The notes under the pieces: generated by a model
What the model was told of the DNA's origin: nothing
The model's input: the letters and a program-made list of their open reading frames with translations, nothing else
Database searches by the model: none
Origin: Aspidiotus rigidus
Taxonomy: Eukaryota > Arthropoda > Insecta > Hemiptera > Diaspididae
Direction of reading: 5' to 3'
Assembly (NCBI GenBank): GCA_035079385.1
Contig: JAVHKY010000071.1
Coordinates: 436,001 to 500,000 of the forward strand
Length of the DNA: 64,000 bases
Shown here: in pieces, positions 34,250-45,710 of the stretch
Position numbering within the stretch: the first letter of the stretch is position 1
How the letters are laid out: each line of letters opens with the position of its first letter
Made by a program: the position numbers and the translations under genes

Positions 34250-34580
34250 CCATTATTCATTTAACCAATTGCTATAGTACTTTATAGTCGCATTCAAAAA
34301 AAAAAAATATTGCTAGACCTTAACCAAACCCTATTTGAGGATAGGTTGTACTTCAGTCGTATTAAAAAAAAAAAACATATTGCTAGACCTTATAACCAAA
34401 CCCTATTTGAAAATAAGTTGTATTTCAGTCGCATTTAAAAAAAGAAAAACATATTGCTAGACCTTAACCAAACCCTATTTGAAAATGATTGGTACTTCAG
34501 TCGCATTAAAAAAAAAAACATATTGCCCACTTCAACCAAACCCTATTTTAAATGAGTTCTACTTCAATTGCATAGGTATA
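34250..34580. repeat. ~70-bp tandem repeat, four copies
   Basis: The unit includes CATATTGCTAGACCTTAACC, AAACCCTATTTGAAAAT and a poly-A run after CTTCAGTCGCATT. It lies inside Helitron 3. Confidence 0.8.
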
Positions 34581-35184
34581 ATAATTTGAAAAACAAAATT
34601 GAGACTATTAAACTAAAATTGACAGTAGGCCTAGGTATCCATTCATCAATCTCCCCTGCATCTATACAGAATTACAAATTCTTCACAAAAATACATATTT
34701 TGTTTTCTATTTTAGTAGGCCAGATTATTCGCGCTGACGCATCTAACGGCTCATTCTTGTAGAATTAGGTCTTCATTCTCCTGAAACAAATAAAATTATC
34801 ACAATCGGGTACCTACATAATTCAGAGTGTGCAAGCAACAACAACAACAAAGATTTTTTAGTTTTGCAATATTTCCTAAAAATACATTTATCTGAAAGGA
34901 AATTTTATGCTCTTCAAACTTTATTCTCTACGTTGTTTCTTTAAATTCAGTGTTACCAAGAAATTCAAGAAAAACTGAAAAACTATATAGGCCTACTCAA
35001 AATCTGCCGCGTACAAAGTTAAATGTATATCCATTTTATGAGATTACCAAACGGTATCTTTTGCGTAACAAATGTTTAAGTGTGTGTAGTCGGCTTGTAA
35101 TCAGTTTATATGTGTGCGTGGCGATCCCTTTGTCCGCAAATATTTTCAAGTGCTTTAATTTAACAAAGTTTTGATGATTTCCTA

Positions 35185-35362
35185 TTCAATTTTCAACAAG
35201 GAATCCGAAAATCAAATCAGATTTTCCCGACTCGGCCTGGTTTTTGAGATAATGGAGATACGTCAAAAGCATAAATCTATCAAATTGACGTAACTCCATT
35301 TCTCAAAAACCAGATTGAATTAGGAAAATCCAACGTCATTTTCGAATTCCTCGTTGAAAATT
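35185..35362. repeat. Imperfect inverted repeat (~75-bp arms)
   Basis: CAATTTTCAACAAGGAATCCGAAAATC at 35187 pairs with GATTTTCGAATTCCTCGTTGAAAATT-type sequence near 35338. CCTGGTTTTTGAGATAATGGAG pairs with CTCCATTTCTCAAAAACCAG. The loop is about 30 bp. No target duplication was identified. Confidence 0.7.
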
Positions 35363-35651
35363 AGTGCAAAATCTTCAGAAGAAATTGATTGAAGTCCATT
35401 TTTATCATCGAGGAAAGATTATTCAGTTACCCAGATCAATTTGTTCTGGATATTTGTCAATTTAACTTTGTAGGGCAGAGATGTACTCAATCACCCTTTC
35501 CTCATCAGTACTTTTTCATATATGTGACCTGTCACACGAAAACCCCCCTTAGCGTCCCAAAAATTGTTTTTGAGGACGTGATTTACAACCTCAGTAATAT
35601 ATATTGAAATAATTGAATAATAATGTACATTGAATTTATGTACTTACTTCA

Positions 35652-35753
35652 TTGATATCCATATCAATAGGTAAAGGTACAACGGGTGGAGGTACTACAG
35701 ATAGAGGTAGTACCAGTGGTACTATCACATTCCAAATTGCTCCTACTTGAGGC
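35652..35753 (-). other. Exon-like segment inside Helitron 3
   Basis: A 102-bp open stretch on the minus strand is bounded by a TATAG acceptor and a GTAAGTAC donor. It encodes a Val/Pro-rich peptide (VIVPLVLPLSVVPPPVVPLP). The good splice borders suggest a captured host exon, but no gene family is recognised and no partner exon was found. Confidence 0.3.
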
Positions 35754-36689
35754 TATAACAATGATGTTTCAGATTAGTTGAGAAAAAAGTAAATCAAAGT
35801 TATGGTGTATGATATATTTGCTAACTGCGGGTACCTTGCAGAACTGATAGAATTTTCACTCCTACAATATTTTACGTAGTACCGGTACCTATAGGTACAC
35901 AAGATGTACAAAAATAAAAGACTATGTTGTTTGTTTTACACTCTGTAACAATCTGGAAAATATCATTCATTGAGTTTTTCTGAAAACAAATATTGTGATC
36001 TTCAAACAGATTCAATATCAAATTCTTCATCAAAAATAGTTCCTGAAATTCATCCATAGATCATACTCTATATATTTTCAACAAAGGAAGATATTATACT
36101 TAACAACATTTATTGTGATTCAAAATTCTAAAATTTTTGTCACATTGTCATTCATTTTTTGTACGGCAGTTCTATACTTTGAATAAATCAATAGTCTATC
36201 TACTATTTACTATCATAAAGCGAGGCATATAGTGCGAGCTAATACTTTTGTATATTATATGATTTCCATTATATTTTTCTCATTATTATTTTCTTATTTT
36301 ATTTGCACCCTCCAAAATTGCAACGCGGCACCGCTATATCTTGGGTACAGTTATCTCATACACAAATTCGCAGACATTATTTTCATATCGTGATGTCTAT
36401 CTACAATAATTGAAAGTAAGAGCTTTGAACCACGTTTGAACTGTAAAAATTAATGCTATAGGTATAATACAGACCTTATTTTGATACCAGTTGCCTCAAA
36501 TCTTTATCTTGTCAAAATGTACACAAACACGCAAATCATCTGAATCATCGCGCAAATCATCTGAATCATTGTCAAACTGAAGTGTGTTGGGATACAAACT
36601 GAAGTGGCAATACACAGAACTATGCACAATGCAAACAAGACAATTACAGGTGCAATACCTACAAAACAAGATAATCAACGTCTCTTATA

Positions 36690-36935
36690 ATATACAAACC
36701 TAATTTTTGACCAGCAATTGCCTCAGGAATATCTTCAATCTTGAATATTCAACTAATACAACGTAAATCAGCATTTGAATAAACGCAATTCAACTAATAC
36801 CCTACAACGTAAAACAGCATTGGAATCAACAAAAAAATCACGGAATTCAGGAATCTTCAATCTTGAACTATTTAACTAATTTAACCTCTAGCAGCATTCG
36901 AATCAACGCAAAAATCACGGAATTGAATATTTGAA
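36690..36935. repeat. Imperfect direct repeats in Helitron 3
   Basis: TCTTCAATCTTGAAT...CAACTAAT...AACGTAAA.CAGCATT.GAAT.AACGC occurs three times with changes, twice followed by AAAAATCACGGAATT. Confidence 0.5.
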
Positions 36936-37326
36936 TTTGATGCATCGATAGTACGGCGGTAAGGCGACAATATGCTTTCATCTGAATTGCAAACAGCCTG
37001 TAGATGTAGTGCCTGTTATCTGTGTTGCTTGGGTCATTAACATGCCGTAACATCAGTTCGTCGAATGTCCGATTATTGCCGAAGAGATCCTACGCGACAA
37101 CGAAGTGTGACAAGAAATTCGTTGTCCATACCAATCCCTATCAAAGTTAGCTCGCGCTGCGCGCTTCGCTTTATCATAAGAGCGTGACACCAAATTCGAT
37201 AGTGACAAGAATTTCGTTGTCGTACCAAACTTAGCTCGGCGCTGCGCGCCTCGCTTTATTATAGTAGATTGCATATTATTATCATTAATGCTTTTACCTG
37301 AGATTGTTTTTCCATGCAATATATAT

Positions 37327-40300
37327 GTCACGGTACAAGTAGGTAAGCGTGTTTTTAGCCACGCTCGTCGACGCGTGTGCGTTGCTAGCCACGTATGTTC
37401 GTCTTAAAATGCAAAGTTTTGTCATTTGAACCCTGGTTTGAGCCCCATTCAGACTATTTTTTGTAAATTTTTTTTTTTCGGAAATTTGTTTTAAGCCTTT
37501 TTTTTATTAAAATTATTTTTCTACGATAATAGTAAATTTATGTGGAGGAATAATAACACAAAAACGCGATGCTTTCAGACTTTACAAATCGCACGTAAAT
37601 TTATGTGGGTGAATAATAACAGAAAAATGCGATGTTTTGTGACTTTACACATTGCATAAAAGATCGTCATATGGAGTGTTACAGGAATGGTATTCACGCA
37701 ATGAGTTTCATATGAGTGAGGAAGAACTAATTTATTTCTAGTAATAACATGACATAATTTAAAAGTAATTTATGACATATCCTCCTCGCGGAAAAGATCG
37801 TCTACAAAAGTTACATTTTTAAATTCATTTAAAAATACAGTACATAGTCCGCATCAAAATTTGAATTAGGCTGAAGGAGAAATCAAAAATGAATTACTAG
37901 AATCAACATTTGAGTTAGACCAAGGAAAGAACCATAAAAAAATTAATGGAATCAATAGTTTCAATTAGACTAAGGAAGAAACCATGATGAAAAATTGATG
38001 GAATCAATAGTTTCAATTAGACTAAGGAAAAAACCATGATGAAAAATTAATGGAATCAACATTTAAATTAGACTCAGGGAAAAACCATAAATAGATTGAT
38101 AGAATCAACATTTGAGTTAGGCCAAGGAGGAAACCATAAAAAAATTGATGGAATCAATATGTTTCAATTAGACCAAGGAAGAACCCTGAAAAATTGATAG
38201 ATTCAAAATCTGAATTAGACTAAGGAAGAGACCATAAAAATTGATGGAATCAACATTTAAATTAGACTCAGGGAGAAACCATAAATAGATTGATTGAATC
38301 AACATTTGAGTTAGACCAGGGAAGAAACCATAAAAAAATTGATGGAACCAATATGATTCAATTAGACTAAAAAAGAAACCATGAAAAATTGATAGATTCA
38401 AAATTTGAATTAGACTAAGGAAGAAACCATAAAAAATTGATGAAATCAACATTTAAATTAGACTTATAGGGAGAAACCATAAATCGATTGATAGAATCAA
38501 CATTTCAATTAGACTCAGGGGAGAAACCATAAATAGATTGATAGAATCGACATTTGAGTTAGACCAGGGAAGAAACCATAAAAAAATTGATGGAACCAAT
38601 ATGATTCAATTAGACTAAAAAAGAAACCATGAAAAATTGATAGATTCAAAATTTGAATTAGACTAAGGAAGAAACCATAAAAAATTGATGAAATCAACAT
38701 TTAAATTAGACTTATGGAGAAACCATAAATCGATTGATAGAATCAACATTTCAATTAGACTCAGGGGAGAAACCATAAATAGATTGATAGAATCAACATT
38801 TGAGTTAGACCAGGGAAGAAACCATACAAAAATTGATGGAACCAATATGATTCAATTAGACTGAAAAAGAAACCATGAAAAATTGATATTTTCAAAATTT
38901 GAATTAGACTAAGGAAGAAACCATAAAAAATTGATGAAATCAACATTTAAATTAGACTTACAGGGAGAAACCATAAATCGATTGAATAGAATCAACATTT
39001 CAGTTAGACTCAGAGAGAAACCATAAATAGATTGATAGAATCAACATTTGAGTTAGACCAGGGAAGAAACCATAAAAAAATTGATGGAACCAATATGATT
39101 CAATTAGACTAAAAAAGAAACCATGAAAAATTGATAGATTCAAAATTTGAATTAGACTAAGGAAGAAACCATAAAAAATTGATGAAATCAACATTTAAAT
39201 TAGACTTATAGGGAAAAACCATAAATAGATTGATAGAATCAACATTTGAGTTAGACCAGGGAAGAAACCATAAAAAATTGATGAAATCAACATTTAAATT
39301 AGACTCAGGGTGAAACCATGAATAGATCGATAGTATCAACATTCATTTCAGTTAGACCAAGGGAGAAACCACGGAGAAACCATAAGAAAATGATGAAATC
39401 AATTGGAATATGTTTCAATTAGACTAAGAAACAAACCATGAAAAATTAATAGAATCAAAATTTGAATTACACTCAAGGTTGTATTCTGAATCGTACACAA
39501 ATTTCAATTAATTCCAAATAACAATCTATCATAGGTACGTTCTTCTTTATTAGTTATAATACCAATCATTTCAATTCATTTTAATTGATCGATCATGCAT
39601 GTTCTAATTTGTTTTGACTTTGTTTTTCTAATAGGTGAGAAAGAAGACGTTGAGACAGAAGACGTAAATACGAGTATTTTCTTCCTGATAAAAAGGAAAA
39701 CGCTTAAGTGATACGGTAAGAAATTACAAAACATAGAGAACGGTCTTGCGAATAATTTCACGATTAATATTTCCCATCTTTCAAACATTTTCATTCGTAA
39801 CATTTATGACGAAATTATCAACTATCAACAGAGACAATTGCCGATAATTGAAAGAAATTTAATCATTAAGACAAGTAAACTAAAGGTAAACAGCGCAGCA
39901 TAACTGCCTGAAAAGTAGGAGTCGAAATAATGAAGGGTAAAAAAACGCATTCTCGTAAGCTCTGCCTTGACAGTACCAGTATTACGAATAATTTCCAGAT
40001 TCATATTTCCCATCTTCCATTTGTAACATTTATTACGAAATTATCAAATATTAATAGAGACAATTGCCGATAATCGAAAGAAATTTAATCATTAAGACAG
40101 ATAAACTAAAGGTAAACAGCGCAGCATGACTGCCCGAAAAGTAGGAGTCTAAATAATGAAGGGTAAACAAACGCATTCTCGTAAGCGCTGCCTTGTGGTC
40201 GAGCGGTTGAAAGCGCCGAGCTCGTTCATTCAACGCGTCTACTTGGCAACAAGGTGGTCGTGAAATCACGCGCTGGCGTGTAATCACGCGCTCCGCGGCA

Positions 40301-40342
40301 GCGGAAAACCTACTTGAACGGTCGACGTACTTGTACCATAAC
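37327..40342 (+). mobile_element. Unclassified TIR element, copy 2 (uninterrupted)
   Basis: It starts GTCACGGTACAAGTAGGTAA and ends GTCGACGTACTTGTACCATAAC, giving inverted ends GTYAYGGTACAAGTA. ATAT lies on both sides (37323-37326, 40343-40346). With one ATAT counted, the copia frame would run through, supporting a 4-bp duplication. From the right end inward it holds two related ~210-250-bp direct repeats with GCAGCGCTTACGAGAATGCG (39830-40200), then a single-copy segment (39500-39780), the ~48-bp array (37860-39475), and a 530-bp segment with poly-A/T and a TTCGAACC-like box. No transposase ORF exists. ORFs reported here are open frames of the repeats. Confidence 0.8.
37860..39475. repeat. 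~48-bp degenerate tandem array in unclassified element copy 2
   Basis: Complement of the array in copy 1: GACTAAGGAAGAAACCATAA, AAAATTGATGGAATCAACAT and variants, more than thirty units. A super-repeat of about 240 bp is visible where blocks of five monomers recur (for example 38320-38560, 38560-38800, 38800-39040). Confidence 0.9.
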
Positions 40343-40483
40343 ATATACAATCCATTACGCGTTTCAAGGTTGGTCAGTTTTGAATTTATTTTTCTAGCAT
40401 AAATAGAACCTGATTTAGTATTCAGCGTTATTGATGTTCTAAACTGTATATTAAATTTATTCACAGTTCACCTCTGAGTCTGG

Positions 40484-40843
40484 TGAATTGGGATGTTAAC
40501 CTATGTTTGGTAGCGCTAGAATCGCCTTCCTCTCTCGCCGCACTCGCTTGAATTTCTGGGTGACGATTTTACGTTCAATGTATTTGGCCATAAGAAACGA
40601 GATTTTCAATTAGTCGTAGATGACTCAATACTTCACTATTAAAATTACTTCTTTCAGTTATTGATTCTCTTGAAGTGTTTAAACGATTTATAGGATATAA
40701 TTTTTTGATATTACGAATTGTAATAATTTAAATCGTATTTGAAAATTGCAAATTCCCCATCATGAAGCATGGTACGTTAAAATTATCCCCCACATGTTCG
40801 AGCACGGTTACCAACTTACGCAACTTGGGTTAACATCCCAATA
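40484..40843. mobile_element. Small foldback element in copia protease region
   Basis: The left end reads TTGGGATGTTAACCTATGTT and the right end, in reverse complement, TTGGGATGTTAACCCAAGTT; inner GGTAGCG/CGGTTACC segments also pair. The copia reading is interrupted between VYYWDV and the downstream TLNTKSGSI block. Target duplication is not clear. Confidence 0.45.
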
Positions 40844-41747
40844 GTATACCTTATTTAGTGTTACAAAGGTTTCACTTTTCTTATATTTCACTAGTATGGG
40901 AAGATGTCCCACTCCAACAGCATAAGTTATACAATCCTTATTATTGGAGTTGAACTTGATTACTTTTGGAGTTTGGAAATCTTTATACTCAATTAATGAT
41001 TCTTTATCGTTAGTAACGTGTGCGTTTGAAGCGGAGTCAAGTGCAAATGTTGTATCTTTAGATAGATTATTTCTAGAGATTGGTGAAAACTTACTTGGGT
41101 CATTTGTAAAGAAGGGACATAGTTTACCCACATGCCCAAAGCTGGCACACCGGTAGCATTGTTTTCCCGGATTCTTACATTCCACCGCCGAGTGCATGTA
41201 TTGTCCGCAGTTGGTGCATCAATTCTTGGTTCCTTCCTCTGGGGACCAGTTCTTTATGGGCTCATTGTGTTGTCCGTAGTTGGGGCGCTCACCTGGTATC
41301 CCAAGTTGTCCATTCATATAGTATCGACCATCTGGTGCATTGGATTTTTTGAGAACAATCTTGTTGGGCTGTTCCTTGGATGACATACTGGGTTGTTGTT
41401 GTTGTTATTGTCCATCAATCTGACAAGGCTTGTATCTTGGTTGTGTATCAGGCTGGTTTGAGCTCAAAGTTGTGTTGTCGTACTGCTTCCTGAAATCTGG
41501 ATGGAACTTCTTGTACAAATCAAACCTGCTCTTTTCAAACCTACATTTATATTGCAATGGGTGATTTCTGCTAAACTGAGGCTTATCATCGTTATCTATA
41601 AATTTTGTTGCCATATTAACTGATTTACTATCGATATCGTCAGCCCTATCATCAATATTACCATTAGTTTTGTTGATATTATTGTTAAATTGGTTAACAT
41701 TATCATTAGATTTGTTAACATTATCAATAAATTTGTTATCTTATAAG

Positions 41748-42301
41748 GTCAAACCGTCTAATTGTGAACACAGGGTAATTGTGAACAATGTCAGCCTGCA
41801 GCTTGCAGTTGCAGTTTTGAGTGTGCTGATGACGCCATCTTGTAGGCCAATCCTACAGCTTCACAGTCCACAGAAAAAAAAGTGCAGAATTGACATACTG
41901 GAGCAGGAAAAAACGTTATCATTTTTATCTCTCAAAAATCAAAATATTTCTTGTTCTTCAATTTCTACATTTTAGATTCTAACGTTCCTTCAAATTAATG
42001 TTTCAATTTTGTTCCAAGTTTATGGTGTTCAGATACCTTTTATGGTGACTGTAATTCAAACTCCAAAAACATACAATCATATGCATCTCCTTAGATGAGT
42101 GTTCACAATTAGACGACTGTATTTTTAGTTCTAGGGGTAATTGTGAACATAGGTGTTTTAAATGTATTTTTAGATTTAGGGGTAATTGTGGACATCCTAT
42201 ACATCCCATAAGAAATACACTATATTCACAATTACCCAGAATTGGGGGGGTAATTGTGAATATTGGGTGTCTAATGGTGAACATACTGTAGCCTTTGACC
42301 T
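41748..42301. mobile_element. Small repeat element with AGGTCAAA ends
   Basis: Begins AGGTCAAACCGTCTAATTGTGA and ends TTTGACCT; inside, GGTAATTGTGAACA-like motifs recur at least six times in both orientations. It sits in the Asn-rich gag linker. The short inverted ends and absent clear duplication make the boundaries approximate. Confidence 0.45.
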
Positions 42302-42569
42302 ATTGACTCAAAAGTAATGTTCTGGTCATATATCAGTACAGTAACCTCCCGGTTATCCGACACAATTGGGGAATTGGGCGTGTCGGATAACGAAAAAGTC
42401 GCATAATACGGAGTATGTATTTTTTTCCAATTTTTCATGCATTTTGATCAAATACAGTAGTGTAAAGCATAAAAGTAACATTCTGAGAAGTATCTTTGCA
42501 CACTAGACTTTATTAACCAAAATTTTTACAAACTGCTCTGTATTTTACGGCCAAAAAATTATTTTTTAA

Positions 42570-44647
42570 GAAAAGTTTCTATTGAAGTCTGTTTCGATTT
42601 TGTTATACGCCTCTGTGCAGCGTAATCTCTCCATTTCCGAAACAATATTCCATCTTGAGCTGTATAATCATCTTGTTGTTCGAGGTAAGCACATGCTCTC
42701 TCGAGAATTTCAAAACCTTCAGCATGAGTGATCACCACGGTATAAGATGAAGAGGTAGTGACACGAACGTATTCTGACTGTGGTAAACGCTGTCCGTGAT
42801 TTTGTAGTAGTTCTGAACATTCCGAGCGCAGCGCTCGTGATGAAAGTGATGGGTAATGTACAGAGTCTTATGGGAACGCCGCTACTTTCAAAAATTTATT
42901 GCAGGATCAGGAATCAGCCGATGCATTTCATATTTGGCATAAAAATACCATTTAATCTACTCTATAAAATTTTGAAAGAATCACCCTTCTAAGTAAATTC
43001 TTGGACTTTTTATAATCCTTGGAAATTTCATCAATACTAGGGTACCAACGGTAACGTCTCGGCGCAGGTGGGGTGTAGAAGGAACAGGGAAACAGCCCGA
43101 GTGTTCGCTGCAAACCTAGCGGAAGTTTGTACGTACAACTTCAAAACTGCGGACACGATTTTAGCGTTGTGTCATTACCTCTTCATCTTATACCGTGGTG
43201 ATCACATCTGAAGAACTTGAGCTCCCGTCCTCATCATCATCTGAACTGTTTCCTGTTGTTCCTGTCTCACAAGTTGGAGAATGTCTTCATCTGTAAATTC
43301 AAAATCATTATCCGCAGCTATCCATTCTTCTATGTCTTTGCTGTCAACATTTTTGCACCCTGGAATTTCCTGTAATAAGGACAGCAAATTGGAGTTTTCT
43401 GTGGTTTCATCTTGTTGGTCAACATCAGCTTTGCGCTGACCAGCCTCATGATCTAAGAGTTTTCGCCACGATCTAATGAGCGTTATGGGTTCGACCTCTT
43501 CCCATGCTTCCAAAACCTTCCACACAATGTCTAACATATCGATCTTTTTCAATCGGGTAACCACATCTGTTTCATCATCCGCAAGCACAGAAGTTAGAAG
43601 CTTATAGCGATATCTTTTTTTTGTCTTTTCAAGCACTCCTTGATCCATAGGTTGGGCAAGGGCTGTCACGTTTGGCGGTAAAAACATAACTTTGATGTCA
43701 CCATCTACTAAAACTGTTGCATTTGGGTGAGACGGCGCGTTGTCTAAAAGCAGAAGAGCTTTTCTGGGTAAATTTTTTTATCTTAAAAACTTTTCAACTG
43801 CAGGAACAAACTCATCAAAGAACCAAGTTTTGAAAATTGCACAGCTCATCCAAGCACTTTTTTGATGAGTATAGTAAACGGGTAAAGAATCTCGTCGCTT
43901 AATCTTTTTGAATGCTCGAGGGTTCTCAGATTTCCCTATGATGAGAAGTCTCAACTTGTGATCTCCTGTCACATTACTGCATGCCACTAGCGTAACTCGA
44001 TCTTTACTTATTTTGTACCCTGGTGCACTTTTTTCCTCTTTCGCTACCAAGGTTTTGGAGGGAAGCGATCGATAGTAGAGACCCGATTCGTCACAGTTGT
44101 ATATCTGTTCTCCAGTGTAACCTTCTTTTCTTAAAATCTTATGGAGTTTACGCTTAAATTTGTTCAACTCTTCCAACTGGGGTTGAGCGCTCAACTTCTC
44201 GCCACATATGTTAATTCGGCGAATTCCGTACCGTTTCTTCCACCGACTTAGCCACCCCTTGCTAGCTTTGAACTCTTGTCCTGGGTCACCAATGCTGCCT
44301 TCCAATTCTTCGCAAAATTTCACAGCTTTTGTTTTCAAGAATTCTCCAGAAATTGGGACTCCTTTCTCACGTTGCTGTACAAACCAAATGTACAAGGCAT
44401 CGCTGACGGCTTTGTGATCACTTTTCTTCATTGTCTTGCGTACAATTTTTGACGCTGAGGGACCAGAATGTTTAGAACACCAGTCTGTTATCTCTTGCTC
44501 ATTTTTTTTCCATCTGACGACTGTACTTCTACCAACACCAAAAGAATGAGCTACATTTTGAGCTAACTCACCAGCATTTAGTCTTCTTAAGGCGTTGTAC
44601 CGATCTTCCATCGACACCACAACTTTTTTTCTTTTTTTTTCACCCAT
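42570..44647 (-). pseudogene. Tigger (jerky-type) transposase, one stop plus MITE insertion
   Basis: Probable start is the ATG of MGEKKRKK at 44647; the upstream codons to 44704 also lack a stop. Domains: CENP-B-like N-terminal helix-turn-helix (SMEDRYNALRRLNAGELAQN, VGRSTVVRWKK), second HTH (GWLSRWKKRYGIRR), then DDE_1 catalytic core with NCDESGLY, LLLDNAPSHP and PMDQGVL, so all three acidic residues remain. Breaks: an in-frame TAA at 43778-43780 between FLR and KNLPRKALLLL; the frame reopens in the same register to 43202. There it is cut by MITE copy 2, and the last part (HAEGFEILERACAYLEQQ to a stop near 42570) lies beyond the MITE. It is close to intact otherwise and among the younger insertions. 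Confidence 0.88.
42736..43197 (+). mobile_element. 460-bp MITE family, copy 2 (inside Tigger)
   Basis: Ends CACGGTATAAGATGAAGAGG and complement; 8-bp duplication GTGATCAC at 42728-42735 and 43198-43205. Over 95 percent similar by eye to copies 1 and 3. Confidence 0.92.
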
Positions 44648-45248
44648 TTTTTCTCCAAGGAACAAAGAAAACACAAGTGCACTCCAGTAACTCAAACAAA
44701 ACATGTACGTACGTACTAGAAAACTAACCTAACCGAACATGTATGTATTAAACTGAGTAAGAACAACGATAAGAAAGACCTATAAGTTACGCATCTGATT
44801 CATGTTTGACCTGTCATCACGTGAAGTACAACAAATTTTCAGTGTCGGATAATACGGTGTGTCGGATAACCGGGAGGTTACTGTAGTTGAGAGTATTACC
44901 TTTCAATCCATACCAAGAAATCTTGAATCGCATCTCAGTGAGGCGCACAATATTACTTCAAAAAAATGCAATTTTCAAAAAGTTGATTTTTGTTCACAAT
45001 TTGCCAGTTTGACCTTACTTTCTCATCATTATTATTTTTTTTACTGGTGGTTGTATCATCTTGATCTCTGAATATTTCATCAGGAGCAAGAATGACAGAT
45101 TCAGGATCGTAATACTCATCAAATGATGTAACAACTTTACCAGAGAAATCATTCATTATATCTAAGTCTAAGGTATCACTACTGTAAACTAAATTATCAC
45201 TATCTAAATTAGCGTTATCCTTGTTGAGATCATTCAATATACTTACAG

Positions 45249-45710
45249 CACGGTATAAGATGAAGAGGTAATGACACAACGCTAAAATCGTGTCCGCAGT
45301 TTTGAAGTTGTACGTACAAACTTCCGCTAGGTTTGCAGCGAACACTCGGGCTGTTTCCCTGTTCCTTCCAGACCCCACCTGCGCCGAGACGTTACCGTTG
45401 GTACCCTAGTATTGATGAAATTTCCAAGGATTATAAAAAATCCAAGAATTTACTTAGAAGGATGATTCTTTCAAAATTTTATAGAGTAGATTAAATGGTA
45501 TTTTTATGCCAAATATGAAATGCATCGGCTGATTCCTAATCCTGCAATAAATTTTTGAAAGCAGCGGCGTTCCCATAAGACTCTGTACATTACCCATCAC
45601 TTTCATCACGAGCGCTGCGCTCGGAATGTTCAGAACTACTACAAAATCACGGACAGCGTTTACCACAGTCAGAATACGTTCGTGTCACTACCTCTTCATC
45701 TTATACCGTG
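45249..45710 (-). mobile_element. 460-bp MITE family, copy 3 (inside copia gag)
   Basis: Same ends as copies 1 and 2 in the opposite orientation; 8-bp duplication ACTTACAG at 45241-45248 and 45711-45718. Confidence 0.92.

Larger units (their letters stand above)
33715..37268 (-). mobile_element. Helitron 3 (non-autonomous), inserted in copia
   Basis: On the minus strand it begins TCTACTATAATAAAGCGAGG at 37268. It ends with a hairpin (GTCGTCGACGCGTAGCGACGAC) and CTAG at 33715-33718; flanking bases are A and T. The 5' end carries two copies of an AAAGCGAGGCGCGCAGCG-like segment (37160-37268). No Rep/helicase is present. It contains a tandem repeat (34250-34580), a foldback (35185-35362) and an exon-like segment (35652-35753), the last perhaps captured from a host gene. 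Confidence 0.8.
42339..44883 (-). mobile_element. Tigger/pogo DNA transposon inserted in copia
   Basis: Inverted repeats CAGTAACCTCCCGGTTATCC (with GACAC following) at both ends and TA duplications at 42337-42338 and 44884-44885. The CAGT start and TA target are typical of Tigger. It carries one transposase gene on the minus strand and hosts MITE copy 2 at 42736-43197. Confidence 0.92.
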
